This document shows, one piece after another, positions 50,001 through 61,323 of a DNA stretch of 64,000 bases (its first letter is position 1; each line of letters opens with the position of its first letter). Location of the stretch: positions 4,218,707 through 4,282,706 of the forward strand of contig CAJSYZ010000008.1 of the NCBI GenBank assembly GCA_910574455.1. The letters are read 5' to 3'. The notes beneath the pieces were generated by a model. It had not been told where the DNA came from. It was given only the letters and a program-made list of their open reading frames with translations, and searched no databases. A program made the position numbers and the translations under genes. This DNA comes from Trichaptum fuscoviolaceum. Taxonomy: Eukaryota; Basidiomycota; Agaricomycetes; Hymenochaetales; Trichaptaceae.

Positions 50001-51259
50001 GAACCACAGATATTGCGGGCTCTCGCTCTCGAATACGAACTCAGATACCGGGCCCAGATACTCCGTATCTTGGGCGTAGACATACCTTTCGGAACAGGCG
50101 AATCACGCACATTTAACTCCTCGACTGACCGATTCTCTGCGAGCACCGATCTTCATATGCAGTACAATATTGCACTCAGCGAGCGCGACAAAGTTGATAT
50201 TGCGACCTATATGCATTCCGGATTTCAGGATGATCCTGGCTTTGAGGTTCGAAATACAAGAAACTCACTCTCATTAACTTCCGTCTGATCAATTCCTTCA
50301 GGACTTCTATCCCCGCCTCAAAGACCATTGTCTTGCCCGCATCAAAAATATCGACACCTTGGGGGAAGACCTCGAATTCACAGAGGACGAACGCAACTCT
50401 CTGCATTTCTACAATGATTTACTATACGGCCATCCAAAAATTCAATTTAACTTCACCACTTACGATGTTCGACGAGAACGCAGTGTCGTCAATCCTGACA
50501 CAGCCAAACGCTGCGTCATGCTGGCAAACGGGGAGGACGAAGGCGACGACATGCGCCATCCTTTTTGGTACGCTCGGGTGCTGGCTGTATTCCATGTGAA
50601 AGCTACGCACGAGCCATCAAAGACGAAAAATGAGCGTATCGACGTCCTGTTCGTGCGCTGGTTAGGTATCGATCCGGAATGGAATGGAGGAGACTCACAT
50701 CGTCGATTAGATCGCGTAGGTTACGTGCCCTATGGCGACTCAGGTAGTCCTGCCTTCGGCTTCGTCGACCCAAATACTATCATACGGGCATGTCACCTAA
50801 TCCCCGCCTTTCATTTGGGTCGTACGACGAGCCTTCTTCCACCTTCGCGGTTCAGAGACGAGGGGGGAGATTTTGTTAATTATTATATCAATCGGTGAGA
50901 TATCACTGTGTCTCACCTTCTAAGTTTCTGAGACCAACTCAACCGCTATTTCCTTCAACAGTTTTGCTTCGCGCGATATCTTGATGCGTTATTTGGGATT
51001 CGGGATAGGGCACGTCGACCCAGCTGTGCGAGCCCAGCCAGAATTCAGTCCAGGCGAATTCGTTAGTGTTCTCAACGCTCTTGAAGATACTGGGCTTGAC
51101 GATGAACCCGACGACACCACAAATATCGATGAAAACGAGGCACTTGAAACCGAGTCTGACGCGGGCGACAATTTTGATCCAGAGCCAGAGCCTGACTCAA
51201 ACGATTCTGACGATGAGCCGGTCCCAGATTTCACTGTCGAGCCCAACGCTAGCTTATAA
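47019..51259 (+). CDS. Plavaka-family transposase with N-terminal C2H2 zinc finger
   Basis: Ten exons (47019-47273, 47337-48440, 48492-48724, 48781-49030, 49089-49255, 49313-49424, 49482-49892, 49941-50246, 50302-50894, 50962-51259) join in frame to about 1,242 residues without a stop. Residues 9-30 are a C2H2 finger (YCPAVGCPRHF...KNHVRTC), the usual Plavaka N-terminus. The body has the family-typical IMLWSDATHVAEFG, WPIYLALGNQSKYERAR, SGSHAMHHIAYLPS, VITCADGITRRIFPRI, SADYPEKVLIATIRDLG, CPRCTIEKKHIH and DLLHEVELGLFK. Candidate catalytic acidic residues are D in SDAT, D in SADYP and E in HEVELG. The C-terminus is strongly acidic. Plavaka belongs to the CACTA-like group of DNA transposons. 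The complete frame suggests a recently active copy. Family assignment is from remembered motifs. Confidence 0.85.
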
Positions 51260-51265
51260 TTAATG

Positions 51266-51279
51266 TCTCACTCTCACTC

Positions 51280-51310
<31 letters not shown>
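51266..51310. repeat. (CT)n microsatellite
   Basis: TCTCAC repeats run into a continuous CT dinucleotide tract ending at 51310, just downstream of the transposase stop. Confidence 0.95.
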
Positions 51311-51313
<3 letters not shown>

Positions 51314-51345
51314 ATCCATCTGTACAACGTATCTTAACTCTACTA

Positions 51346-51689
51346 GCGAAGCATAATATTTATCTATAATTTATCTATATTTTTTGCTACACAACCAGGA
51401 GCGCCCTAGATGGGGGCTGATGGTGGAACGGAAGCAAAAAGGACTTCCATCTAAATGTGGACGTCGGGCTTAACACTCGTAAAGATCCCGTGTGACTCTC
51501 ATACCTAACTTGAAACTCACAGCCACATCTGGTATGCAAATCACACGGGATCTTTACGAGTGATAAGCGCGACGCCCAAATTTAGATAGAAGTCCTTTTT
51601 GCTTCCGTTCTGCCATCAGCCCCCATCTAGGGCGCTCCTGGTTGTGTCGCAAAAAAAATCTGTAAATTATAGATAAAATTGTGCTTCGC
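51346..51689. repeat. Foldback element: ~150-bp inverted repeat with 45-bp spacer
   Basis: Left arm 51346-51495 (starts GCGAAGC) and right arm 51541-51689 (ends GCTTCGC) are reverse complements at roughly 90 percent identity. They include an exact match over CAACCAGGAGCGCCCTAGAT and over CACTCGTAAAGATCCCGTGT. The spacer is 51496-51540. It resembles a MITE-like or foldback element, or a hairpin end of the neighbouring transposon. No convincing target-site duplication was seen. Confidence 0.85.
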
Positions 51690-51809
51690 ATATTAGACTC
51701 AAAGTAAGATATTCTCTTCGTGGAGAATTTAAATAAAAAAAAAGAGAAAACGTCGTTCTAATAACATGTTGAACGACGATGAAAAAACAGGAAAAAAAAG
51801 GCTCGATAA

Positions 51810-54698
51810 ATGATGATGTCCGAGTCGTCGAGTGCCTCGACAAGTGTCGGTTATCCCTCCAAGGCTGTCGCTGATGCACGCGTGCTCCAGTACCTGGATC
51901 TTGAGGCGGAAGCTGAGAGTGACGAGGATGAAGAGGATGTAGATCCAGAGGAACTCGGTATGTGCTTAAGGCCCGGGGCCCCCCTCCCCGATAACAGACG
52001 ATTGTTAATTTCAAATTCAGAGCACTTCCTCGTTGACGATGAGGCTGACGACGACGTCCGGCCTTTGGACTTCACGAGGCTCTACAGCTCTGGGGATGCC
52101 GTAGCTCGCGAGACGGAGGAGCTGGAAGCCCTAGCTGCATTGGCCAGGTGGAAGGAAAGACGCGACACCGCCTTTGCAGACGCCATACTGCATGGGTCTG
52201 AAAATCTCCCGGGACTCGTCGAGCCTGTCGACAGGACGTACTGGATGGTGCACGTAAGGGTAAGTCTGTATTTCGTACATTGGTATTCGCGGGTTTACTA
52301 AGGAATCCAACCAGCGGACCTATGAGGAACATACGGCTAGGCAACTCGCCCCGACTCTCCCTACCGGGTTTCACGCATTCGCAGTGCGAGGGCTTTCAGG
52401 CCGTATCTACGTGTCTGTGCCGGCAGAGGTGCCCCACGCCGACCGCGTAATCAAGCGGTTTGGCGCTCCCATTTCGAAGGCGTACGTCCATAGGCGGGTC
52501 ATCCCTTTGCTTGAGCAGGAGAGAAGGCTGGTAGATCTGCAGATGGGGCTTTTCGGGGACGCGTCGAGGACTTTTGCGGTCGGGTCTTGGGTGAGAATCA
52601 CGAGCGGTCTGTACGCCGGTGATGTGGGGAAGGTGTATCACTCGACGTCAACCAGCGACGTGATACAAGTACTCGTCGCACCCAGAATTCCCCAGGACCC
52701 ATCGGAGTATTACCGCCACTCTCGCAAAGGATATCCGATGAACCGTCCCGATCCCACTCTGTGCGTCCTCGACAACGTATCGGACGGCGACCTCGAGCAA
52801 GGTCCAGTGGCGCACTCGTTCAGAGTCGGTGATGAGGTGTACCTCATTAACGGCCTGCAACTTCTGACGGTGCAGGGCCTGCATTACGCGAGGCCCATGC
52901 AGAGACCGAGTGCAAGGGACGTGTGGTTGTTCACTGTGGCCGGCTGCGATACTGTGCTGGAGACGAACAGGAGTTTCTTAGGTTCCGGGGATTCGGTGGA
53001 GATTTTTCGAGGCGTGGCCAAGGACGTACTTGGGATCGTTCTTCGCGTAGACGGAGAGTCGGTGGAAGTAGATCATGCGGAGGACGTGACGACGTATGCA
53101 AATATGTCGGACGTCCGCCGCATCTTTTCACCGGGAGACTCCGTAGCCGTGAGGCTTGGTCCCCATGAGGGCAGCAGCGGGCTAGTGAGTGCGGTTCAGG
53201 ACATGAGTCTCCATGGAGTTCAGTACACGGAGGTTACTGTCCTTCTCGGTAATGGATCCGACCAGGTAAGATATGCATGTCACTCTCATCTCATATATTA
53301 ACGAATAACGTCAATTAACAACAGATAACGGTTCTCGACGCGGCGCTGGAGAACGTCAAGGAATCCCTTCAACTTCGAAGTGTGCCGACTGTGCGCACGA
53401 TTTCACTCCACGCCACGCATGGCACTCCGCGGGCTAACCCTGCGCTATACCGGACGGTGTTCGTCATTCCCCTGCGGAGGATTGGTCGAATCCGTGGAAC
53501 AAGGACCAACGGGACCATGACGACCTACTTGGTTGAGCATGGCGGGAAGCTGAACTCCGAGTGGATCGTGTTCAGTCCGTCGGACCTGGTTTTTACGTGA
53601 GTGTTCTGATTTTCAATGAATAAGAGTAGAAGATGCTCAACTTTATATAGCGACTCTTGGATTAAGGCAGACGGTGCTTCATTCGACGATGTCAATGAAG
53701 CAAAAAAAATTCTTGGTATATTCGAACAACGTGGATTCAATCCTATCTGGAAGTCGGTCAAAGAGGGTAAACTGTTACCTGGAGCAGTTATTCACAAGCC
53801 CCCATACATCGACACGCTCTCAACTACGTATCATGGGGTATACGTGTGTAAGCGAAAAAAATTTGGATTCCTTTATGGTTCAAACGGCAAAGGCAAGGCA
53901 CTCGTGACATGGGAGAGTGATCAGCAAGTCAACGTGTTCGATGCGTCCGACGTCATTTCCATGTAAGTTATCCTAACTCTCTGAACTTTGAGTTGACTTA
54001 ACATGCTGCCTGCGTATAGGAAAACGAGTCGACGACTCAATGGTCAGCCTGCAGGGGACATGCGTGTCTTGCGGCGCAATTGCAGAGATTTGTTTGGGAC
54101 GGACTTCAGATACCGTCTGACGCTGTCTGGCCCCAAACAGACCCTCAAGACCAAGAAGTCCTCCAAGCACACGGTCAACGAGGAGTTAGCTTCTGCTGCT
54201 CTCCGGCCTCCAATTGATCTCGAGAAAGGAGTGGCGCCGGATCACCCTTGTTATTTCTTGCTCCGAGACGACTATGTGGATGTCTTCGAGCGATACTACG
54301 TGACGTTGCGCTTCGTGCCTGGTTGTACGAGTCCCAAAAGCGTCGATGGCAAGACTGCCTGGACAACGCCTCCCGATTCACCGACGAAACGTCTGAACCG
54401 AGACGTGGCGCTCACGTTCAAGACACAAGACATGCGAACAAGGACAGAGTTCGTGCCCGTGTCAAGCCTTGAATTGTGCAGGCCGAAGGTTCAGAAAGGT
54501 GAAGTCGCGTTGGTGATAGATGGCCCAGACGCGGGGACTATCGTGTTCCCAACTCGCTACGATAAATCGGAAGGGCTTGGGAAGAAGGCGATGTACTGTA
54601 AGTTGAAGGCGAACGCGAAGAAGAAGGAGGAGGTCCTTTATCGTACGGACATTCTAACTCGTGTTACACGCAAAGCGGACGGACCACCTGCATCATAG
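51810..54698 (+). CDS. Spt5-like protein with acidic N-terminus, NGN-like and KOW domains
   Basis: Six exons (51810-51957, 52021-52259, 52315-53265, 53325-53596, 53651-53962, 54020-54698) give 866 residues. The order copies transcription elongation factor Spt5. It starts with an acidic N-terminus (EAESDEDEEDVDPEEL and DDEADDDVR). An NGN-like domain follows at about 122-205 (YWMVHVRRTYEEHTARQLAP...GLSGRIYVSVPAE). The first KOW motif is at about 217-240 (VGSWVRITSGLYAGDVGKVY). Further KOW-like units lie near 353-375 (GSGDSVEIFRGVAKDVLGIV) and 400-425 (FSPGDSVAVRLGPHEGSSGL). The Spt5 C-terminal repeat region is absent and the last 300 residues are unrecognised. Divergence and position beside a transposase suggest it is not the essential Spt5 but a duplicated, possibly mobile relative. 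Whether it binds RNA polymerase II or Spt4 is unknown. Confidence 0.75.
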
Positions 54699-55018
54699 AG
54701 TAATTTATTCTTATGTATTTTTGGATCAATATATACTGGCTACAATGTCAAAAGCCATTTTGTCTTCCTTCAGTCAGCGATGGCGAGAACTACTGTCTCA
54801 AGCCGTATTAAGATAAGATTCAAAACTAGCGCGATGACTGACGCGTAAAGGTCACGAGACAGTCAAACAAAGGTAAATCGTTGACATATATGGAAATGCC
54901 GTTGCTAATGCCTTAAATAGGTGAGGACCCTTGATAGAAGAAATTTTCATCAACTTCTTTCTTCCTCGACTAAGAAGCGTCCCCGCCTCTAACGTACAAG
55001 CGCACCGCCGATCATTCA
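54699..55018. other. Short intergenic gap
   Basis: 320 bp between the Spt5-like stop and the next start. AT-rich, no gene or repeat seen. Confidence 0.55.
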
Positions 55019-56722
55019 ATGAGGCAGATAGGTAACAGCAGCGCTCCCCCGCCCCCGACGCCTTCCAATTATGGGTCGAACGCATACGGAGCAGGCGGTC
55101 ACACTCCGACGCCTCAGTGGATGCTCCCCGCCCCCGCCCCCACCCCCCGTAGCGGCTCTGCAGCCTCCGACGCTAGTTTCAATAGCCAGCCTTCACAGCA
55201 TCCGGGACAGGCGGCGGTCTTTTATAATGGCTCGGTTGGTTTGGTGAATGGCGGTCACATCAACCCTAACCTTCTCCCCCCACCATCAAACCAGCTCGCT
55301 GCGCAGCCTTCCCCGGATGTGTCGCATCCGCAAAAAAAGCGCAAAACGATTGTGGATGCGGTCTCCACCACAGAAGGGACAAGCACGAAGTGAGTAGTTG
55401 ATCGCAAGCCATAACGTTCTTCACTGACTATTCCCAGAAAAAAAGAGAGTGCCCTTTACCATGCAGGACGTCAAGTCGGAAGATGGGAGGAAGGGATTGT
55501 GGATTTCCTCTCAATTATAACTACGGGCAGACTCGCAGCAGCAGAGATGGATGTACGCGACACCTCCGATGCGTAAGTTCCTTCCTAGCTTAATTAGATA
55601 TACATTCATTCCATCTGCGCAGGGAGGATTTATTGGCGGGAAAATGGAACCGACTGGTTGCAAGACATCCCTGGATAGAGGCCGAGATTGACAAAGTTCG
55701 TGAAGTCACTGCGTCAAAAGACGTAAGTACTATAGTGTCACGAGGAGCTTCGTTATTAATTTTTGTGTTCTCAGCTCAATGGCGGGAGGGGACAAGCGCG
55801 GGCCGAGGACGCTAACCTCCTTAAGAATTTTATCGCGAACTTTTTTGAATTTGGTACACCGAAAATACCCGCCAAAAAAGACAGGGGAATCAATAATATC
55901 AAGTGCTTGTACCAACTTGCACCGATTGGGACTTTCGGGGGCGAAATGAGTGATGCTCAGTAAGTGTTTTAGTTTTTTTTTGTACATACACATTACTAAC
56001 TGCATGCAACAAGGGTACTCGCAGCCTTCAAGGCGAAGAAAAAGATACTGTTGCCTGGCGACCTCAGTCTCATGTTGTACAAAAATGAAGAATTTGACCC
56101 GCAAGACGAGTTCAAAGGGTTCCTTCAGGGTGAAATACCTATGAAAGTAAGTCTTAAAATGTATACAGTCATATCCATCTTACGAAAGGCTTCAGGTTGG
56201 TGTTACGATTTCCTACGGAAGATCAGTTGCGGAAGAGGACGAGCCTAACGACCCGGGCAATCGTCCTGCTCGTGGCATCGCCCATATCCACAAGCAGCGT
56301 GAAGTCACCCCGGAGTTCATCGCATATTGCTGTGTGCATGTATGTGAATCCACACTTTGAAACTGAATGCGCAGCTGAAAGTGTCTACAGGCCCATTATG
56401 CACTTTCTTCGTCGACGACGCTCACATTCGTTTCCAAGTCGAGTTCGTTCAGCTACACCGCATATTACAATGCGATACTGGAGTTTTTTATATACAGACG
56501 GATGCCTGGAAAGAGGAGCTTCTGACCGAGTGGAACAAGTACGTCTTTTACTTCTGGGATCAGATTACATTACTGATTATGACTCTTAGACGTGTGTATG
56601 GGGAACAACTTGATGACTCCGGCTCTATTCTCACTAACGAGGAGATGTTTCCTCCGGATTGTCTGGCTTACAAGATGTACCAGCGAGCTCTGGCTCGACG
56701 CGAAAGCGAAGCGCAGGAATAA
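55019..56722 (+). CDS. Basidiomycete protein resembling DUF6698 family
   Basis: Eight exons (55019-55389, 55438-55572, 55623-55722, 55775-55959, 56014-56146, 56196-56339, 56375-56538, 56590-56722) give 454 residues. The first 120 residues are Pro/Gly/Ser-rich and disordered, ending in a basic PQKKRKT nuclear-localisation-like stretch. The folded part has LLAGKWNRLVARHPWIEAEI, EFKGFLQGEIPMKVG, TPEFIAYCCVH and HIRFQVEFVQLHRILQCD, then WKEELLTEWNKRVYGEQ. The FKGFL segment and the overall helical layout recall DUF6698 proteins, which are abundant in mushrooms and of unknown function; this is from memory and uncertain. It lies 320 bp after the Spt5-like gene in the same direction. Confidence 0.6.
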
Positions 56723-57401
56723 TTTGCGGGGGCGCGCTCGACAAAACGACCAATAGTAAAATTTGTTGCTTACGTGTCAATAGAACCAAATACAGAATGA
56801 TTTCTAATGTGCTATTTATGGTGTGATGACGGGCTTTTCCGAGCTGTCTATATTTGAGTTACCGCTATCGTATGATCTGGTCATATGCCTCGTTACCAAA
56901 ATATGACGCTGCTATACCATCTGGCACTTTGATGCAATATGTACAGTATATTGTAATCCTACGCAATATAGCTCAAAATCATCATATGACACTGTTCTAC
57001 CATATGGCATTGTCATGTAAGCTCATGAAATATGTCGCCGTCGTACAATATGTGCGGACGGCACAATCTTGCCTCACGTTACCGTGTATTGCCATATGTT
57101 GAAACTCCGCCATATGGCGCGACCTTGCAATGATGCCGCCATATTTCAAGCGTGGGTAAACAGGGGACGCAGCATGTTAATCTGTCCCCCAGTATGGCAG
57201 GCCATTACATTCAATATAGGCTTTACAAGGCTACTACAATGCCACTGCAAGTAATATGCGACTTTCGTGATGTGACTGAGGTGGTGGTGGTGGTCGGTGC
57301 TTACATAACGGCACAACAAAGGGCAACGGGCGGCAGAGATCAGTCAGTCACCTCAGGCCATCGTCGCCATCGCCAATCCCCTCCTCCTCGCCGTCGACGA
57401 C
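56723..57401. repeat. Region of dispersed ATATGNC-type words upstream of the MYND gene
   Basis: About ten occurrences of ATATG followed by a short C/G-rich tail (for example CATATGCC 56882, ATATGACGC 56901, CATATGAC 56983, CATATGGCAT 57001, ATATGTCGCC 57030, CATATGGCGC 57111, ATATGCGAC 57255) are spaced by 10-75 bp. Some are in CCATATGG palindromic form. A CAGGGGAC..TGTCCCCC hairpin follows at about 57163-57190. The rest should include the MYND gene promoter. Confidence 0.5.
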
Positions 57402-60400
57402 ATGCGCGAGTCCAACTTTGCATTCCCAGCGCAGAACAGAGCCTGCGTCTGCATCTCATCACAATTGTATGACAGGAGAGGTATGTCTTTCATCTTTGCT
57501 GCCAGCGAGCCCGAGTGTGTCGTCTGACTGAGCTGAACCACACATCACAGCGCTCGACACAACATCGCCGCTGCCTTTGCTCAACTCGCTCACGCACCTC
57601 ACCTACCTCACCTCGACGTCGCCGCGCATCCGCGAGATCCTGACCTGCGATGGCGGGCTCGAGCGGCTCGTCCGCCTCCTGCGCGACTTCTGTCTCAGCC
57701 CGCCGCCGCCTGAAAACCCGTCTGCGATCTACGGCCTCGCGCCGCCCAGCCTCCCGCGGCCGCCGCCCATCCCGACGCTGAACCCGAAGAACTTCGACAC
57801 GCACGCCGCGTACCGCTTCTCGCTCGCTTTCCAGTGCGTCGTCAACATCGGCGTGCGCGGCTCCGAGCCCATACGCAGCCGCGTCGTCGAGGCGGGCACG
57901 CTGGATGTTGTGGGGTGTGTGCTCGAGGCGTGGCTTGCGAGTAAAGGCATCGCAGTTGGTCCTGCAGCGAGTGCGAGCGGCCTCCCGAGAGAATCACGCG
58001 AGCAAAGAGCGCTGCGGAGACAAATACAGATCGAACAACGACAGATTAACCAACAGCGCGAGCACGCGCAGGAGCTCATGCGAATCCTCGCGATGGAGAC
58101 GCGTGCCACGGCGAGCACAGAGGGATACACAGTGGTGAGCATATTTCTCCTTTGTGTGATTTCATTTTTTTTTTGGACAAAATTGACTTTTGTATTACTA
58201 AAGGGCGACGAGGCCGGCGATGCTGCGCAAGAGCAGAGTGCGACGCCTGCGTCTGACTCTGAGACGGCGGCTTCAACAGATACGTCTACTAATGCAACTC
58301 CTATCGGTACGAACACACCTGCAGGGACTGCGGTTGCGCCAGGACGAGACCGTTCTGGCACCATTGTTGCCCGCCGAACTTGGGATCGGGAGCAGCACCC
58401 TCAACAGCAGACCCCCCATGCGCACGGCTTCAGAGCGCGAATGCGCACACGGCCCGCGCGTCCCCCGATCCCGCACCTTGGGTCCAGCTTCGGCGAGTCC
58501 GCTGCCACCTCCGCTTCCACCTCGCGTCCAGACACGGAGACCGAAGACGACGGCGAGCCGGACGGGTATGGCGACGGCGACATCGAGATGGGCATGAGCA
58601 ACGGCGAGGGCGAGGAGGACGAGAACATCCCCCCGCCGCCGCCGCGGGGGACGGGCGCAGCGGGCGGCGCGGCGATCGCGCAGTCGGACCCGCTGGACGC
58701 GGTGGACCTCGGCGACTCGCGCATCATCATCAATGCGGATGACGGAGATGGCGTCGGTGTGGGCGTCGGCGGCGTCGCCGTAGGTGGGCTGGACGACGGG
58801 ATCGTGGCGCTCGAGCAGAATGTGAACGACGATCTGGCGATGGGCGCGCCGCCTGGTGCGCCCGGTGCGATCGAGGGCACGCCGCGCGTGCGTGCGAATA
58901 CGATCACGATGGGGGGACATGGGCATGGCCATCGTGAGCGCGGGGGCCATGATCACGGGCACGGGCACCATCGACATGGGCAGGGGCGGGAGGAGCTCAC
59001 GCCGCGTGCGGTGTTGGCTGTGCTTCCGCTCACGCATGCGCCGATGCCAGTGTCGATGAACGTTCCCACCGGAACGGCTGAGAGCTCGCCCTCGCCCTCG
59101 CCTGGGCCAGCGAACGGCCCGAATGCGGCACAGCAGAATGCGGGCCCCCACTCGATGGCGGCGGGGCCGACAGTCGGCGGTGTGCAGTTCAACTTGACCA
59201 ACACTGCGCTCGCGGTGGGTGCGGGTGCGGGTGCGGGTGCGACGAATACGAATGTGAATACAGGGAACCCAGCTGCAGACGCAACGACGACCGCCGCCGC
59301 AACGCGCGCGCACGCGCACCACGCGCACCGCGCGCACCCGCACCGACATTTCGGCGAGCGCGAGGAGAACGGGCCGTTCAAGGAGGAGGACGTGCTGCTG
59401 TCGCTGCAGCTACTCGCGTATCTCAGCAAGTACCCGCACGTCCGGCAGGCGTTCTACAAGAAGCGGCTGAGCTTCCACCCCGCGACGGCGCAGCTGCAGT
59501 TCGCAGGCGCGGGCTCGGGGGGTGCGAATTCGTTTTACCAAATGATGGGCCAACAGGCGAACGCGAGCGCGTCGTCGAAGACGATTCGCATTACGGATGG
59601 GGGCAACCCGCCGGTGGAGTCGCCGTACAACCCAAGGCCGCTTTTGTTCTTCAAGTCGTTTACGGGGAGGGGGAAGGAGAAAGCGTCTGCTCAGCAACAG
59701 CCATCTGGCTCTGGTCCTTCCGCCTCCTCCTCCTCGTCGGCGCACTCTACGTCGTCGCTCCCACCGCCCGCGAGCGAGCCGCGGATGACGAACGTCTTCT
59801 CGCTCGTCGAGCGGTTCACCTTCCGGCCCGCGCCCGAGGAGTCCGAGCTGCCCTCCCCGCCGCCGTTCCTGCCGCCGGAGATCCAGTACTGGGCGGGGGT
59901 GATCATGCGGAACGCGTGCCGGAAGGACGAGTCGCAGGGCGGGATCCGCCAGTGCGCGAACATGCTGTGCGGCAAGTGGGAGAGCTACCCAAGGGAGTTC
60001 GCGAAGTGCAGACGGTGCAGGAAGGCGAAGTATTGTGGGAAGGAGTGTCAGAGTCGCGCGTGGAGTGAAGGACATCGGTTTTGGTGTAGTGCGAGGGAGA
60101 TGGATGAGGCGGGGGCGGCGGGGGCGGCGGGGGCTGGGGCAGGTGCGAATAACAATGGCAACGAGGAGAACAGACCAGCAATCGCGACAGAGGGCGGCCT
60201 CGGACCAACCCGAGAAGAACAAATAGCAGCCGTCGAGGCCGGCACAAACGCGCTCGTCGAGGACACGGCGCGCGCGCGCGCAGAGATCGAGGCGGAGCTG
60301 CAGCGGCAACAGGAGGTGCACCGGCAGACGCGCGCGATGGTGCAGCAGATCTTCGAGAGCAGACAGCAGGCCGAGGCCGGGGGCGGGGGCGGGGCGGGGG

Positions 60401-61323
60401 CGGGGATGGGCGACGCGTCGGAGGTGAGGCAGCGCGTCGAGAGGCGCCAGGCGCGCGAGAACCAGCATCGCGCGGTGCAGCAGGCGGCGTACATGCAGCT
60501 GCAGGCGCTGAACCCCGCACCCGTGCCTGAGCCCGTGGCGAGGCCGGGACTTGTGCCTGCGCCGCCGCCGCCTTCGCCGACGTATGCGTCTGGGCGGGAA
60601 GAGGTGCAGAGGGCGAATGATGCTGCGGCTGCGAGATATGTGAGTTGGGTTCTTTTTTTTTGGGTGGTGGAGGGAGTTGAATGCTGATTTGTTTTACGTT
60701 TGATAAAGAGCCGAGAAGAGCAGTTGGCGCTGCAGCACCGTGCGATGCTGGAGGCGTCGGGCTTGAGACCCGTTGGACGGTCGAATGCGCTTAATCCGTT
60801 CGCGTCGGCGGCTAATGCATCGTCGTCTTCGGCTTCGAATTCGCAAAATTTTACGCAACACCAGATGCAAGCTCAAGCTCAGTCGCAGCGCGCACAACAC
60901 CATTATGACGCGCCGTCGGGCTCGAGGGTCGTGCCCATCATCAATCGCAGACGGCCGATGCACTCGACGACGGTAGCTGCGTCTGCCTCGTCTGCGTCTG
61001 CGTCAATGGACATGTGGGATGAGCGGATGTCGATGACCGCTGGTCAGATGGAGCATCAGCGCTCGGTGCGCGCGGTGCCCATCGAAGAGGCTGCGACTGT
61101 CATGCCTATGGAGATGCGGGAAGACGAAGATGGGAATGATGACGGAGACTTGGGCTTGGGCCGAAGCCGGGAGCGTGAGCAAGAGTGGGACGCGCCGAGT
61201 CTGCGGAATCGGATCCGGGCGATGGACGTGCGCGACCAGATGGGCTTCCGGCCGGTGGAGGAGCGGAGAGGCGGGGGCGACGAAGAGATAGAGATAGAGG
61301 GCGACGACATGGTCATCGGATAG
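57402..61323 (+). CDS. MUB1: MYND zinc-finger protein, Mub1/SamB orthologue
   Basis: Exons 57402-57480, 57551-58134, 58204-60639 and 60709-61323 give 1,237 residues. It starts MRESNFAFPAQNRACVCISS, then a conserved N-terminal helical region (LPLLNSLTHLTYLTS, ILTCDGGLERLVRLLRDF). A long low-complexity centre contains a His/Gly-rich stretch (58915-58980). Near residue 830 is the MYND finger CANMLCGKWESYPREFAKC...CRKAKYCGKECQSRAWSEGH. CANMLCGKWE with this MYND sequence is diagnostic of Mub1/SamB. In yeast Mub1 acts with the E3 ligase Ubr2 and E2 Rad6 to ubiquitinate the proteasome regulator Rpn4; in Aspergillus SamB affects septum and nuclear positioning. The intron at 58135-58203 (69 nt) has no in-frame stop. 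The gene is far more GC-rich than the block to its left. Confidence 0.88.

Larger units (their letters stand above)
46735..57260 (+). mobile_element. Putative composite Plavaka element (limits uncertain)
   Basis: Three same-strand genes (transposase, Spt5-like, DUF6698-like) form an uninterrupted block between non-mobile genes. Short repeated words around ATATGNC occur densely at 56880-57260, with a weaker set at 46735-46800. They could be subterminal transposase-binding repeats. I found no terminal inverted repeat or target-site duplication by eye, so the outer limits are guesses. The element may instead end at the foldback sequence near 51.3-51.7 kb. Confidence 0.3.

Noticed and set aside
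58273..60520. Long minus-strand open frames across the MYND gene
   Set aside because: They are shadows caused by high GC content. The opposite strand carries the conserved MYND protein with consistent introns.
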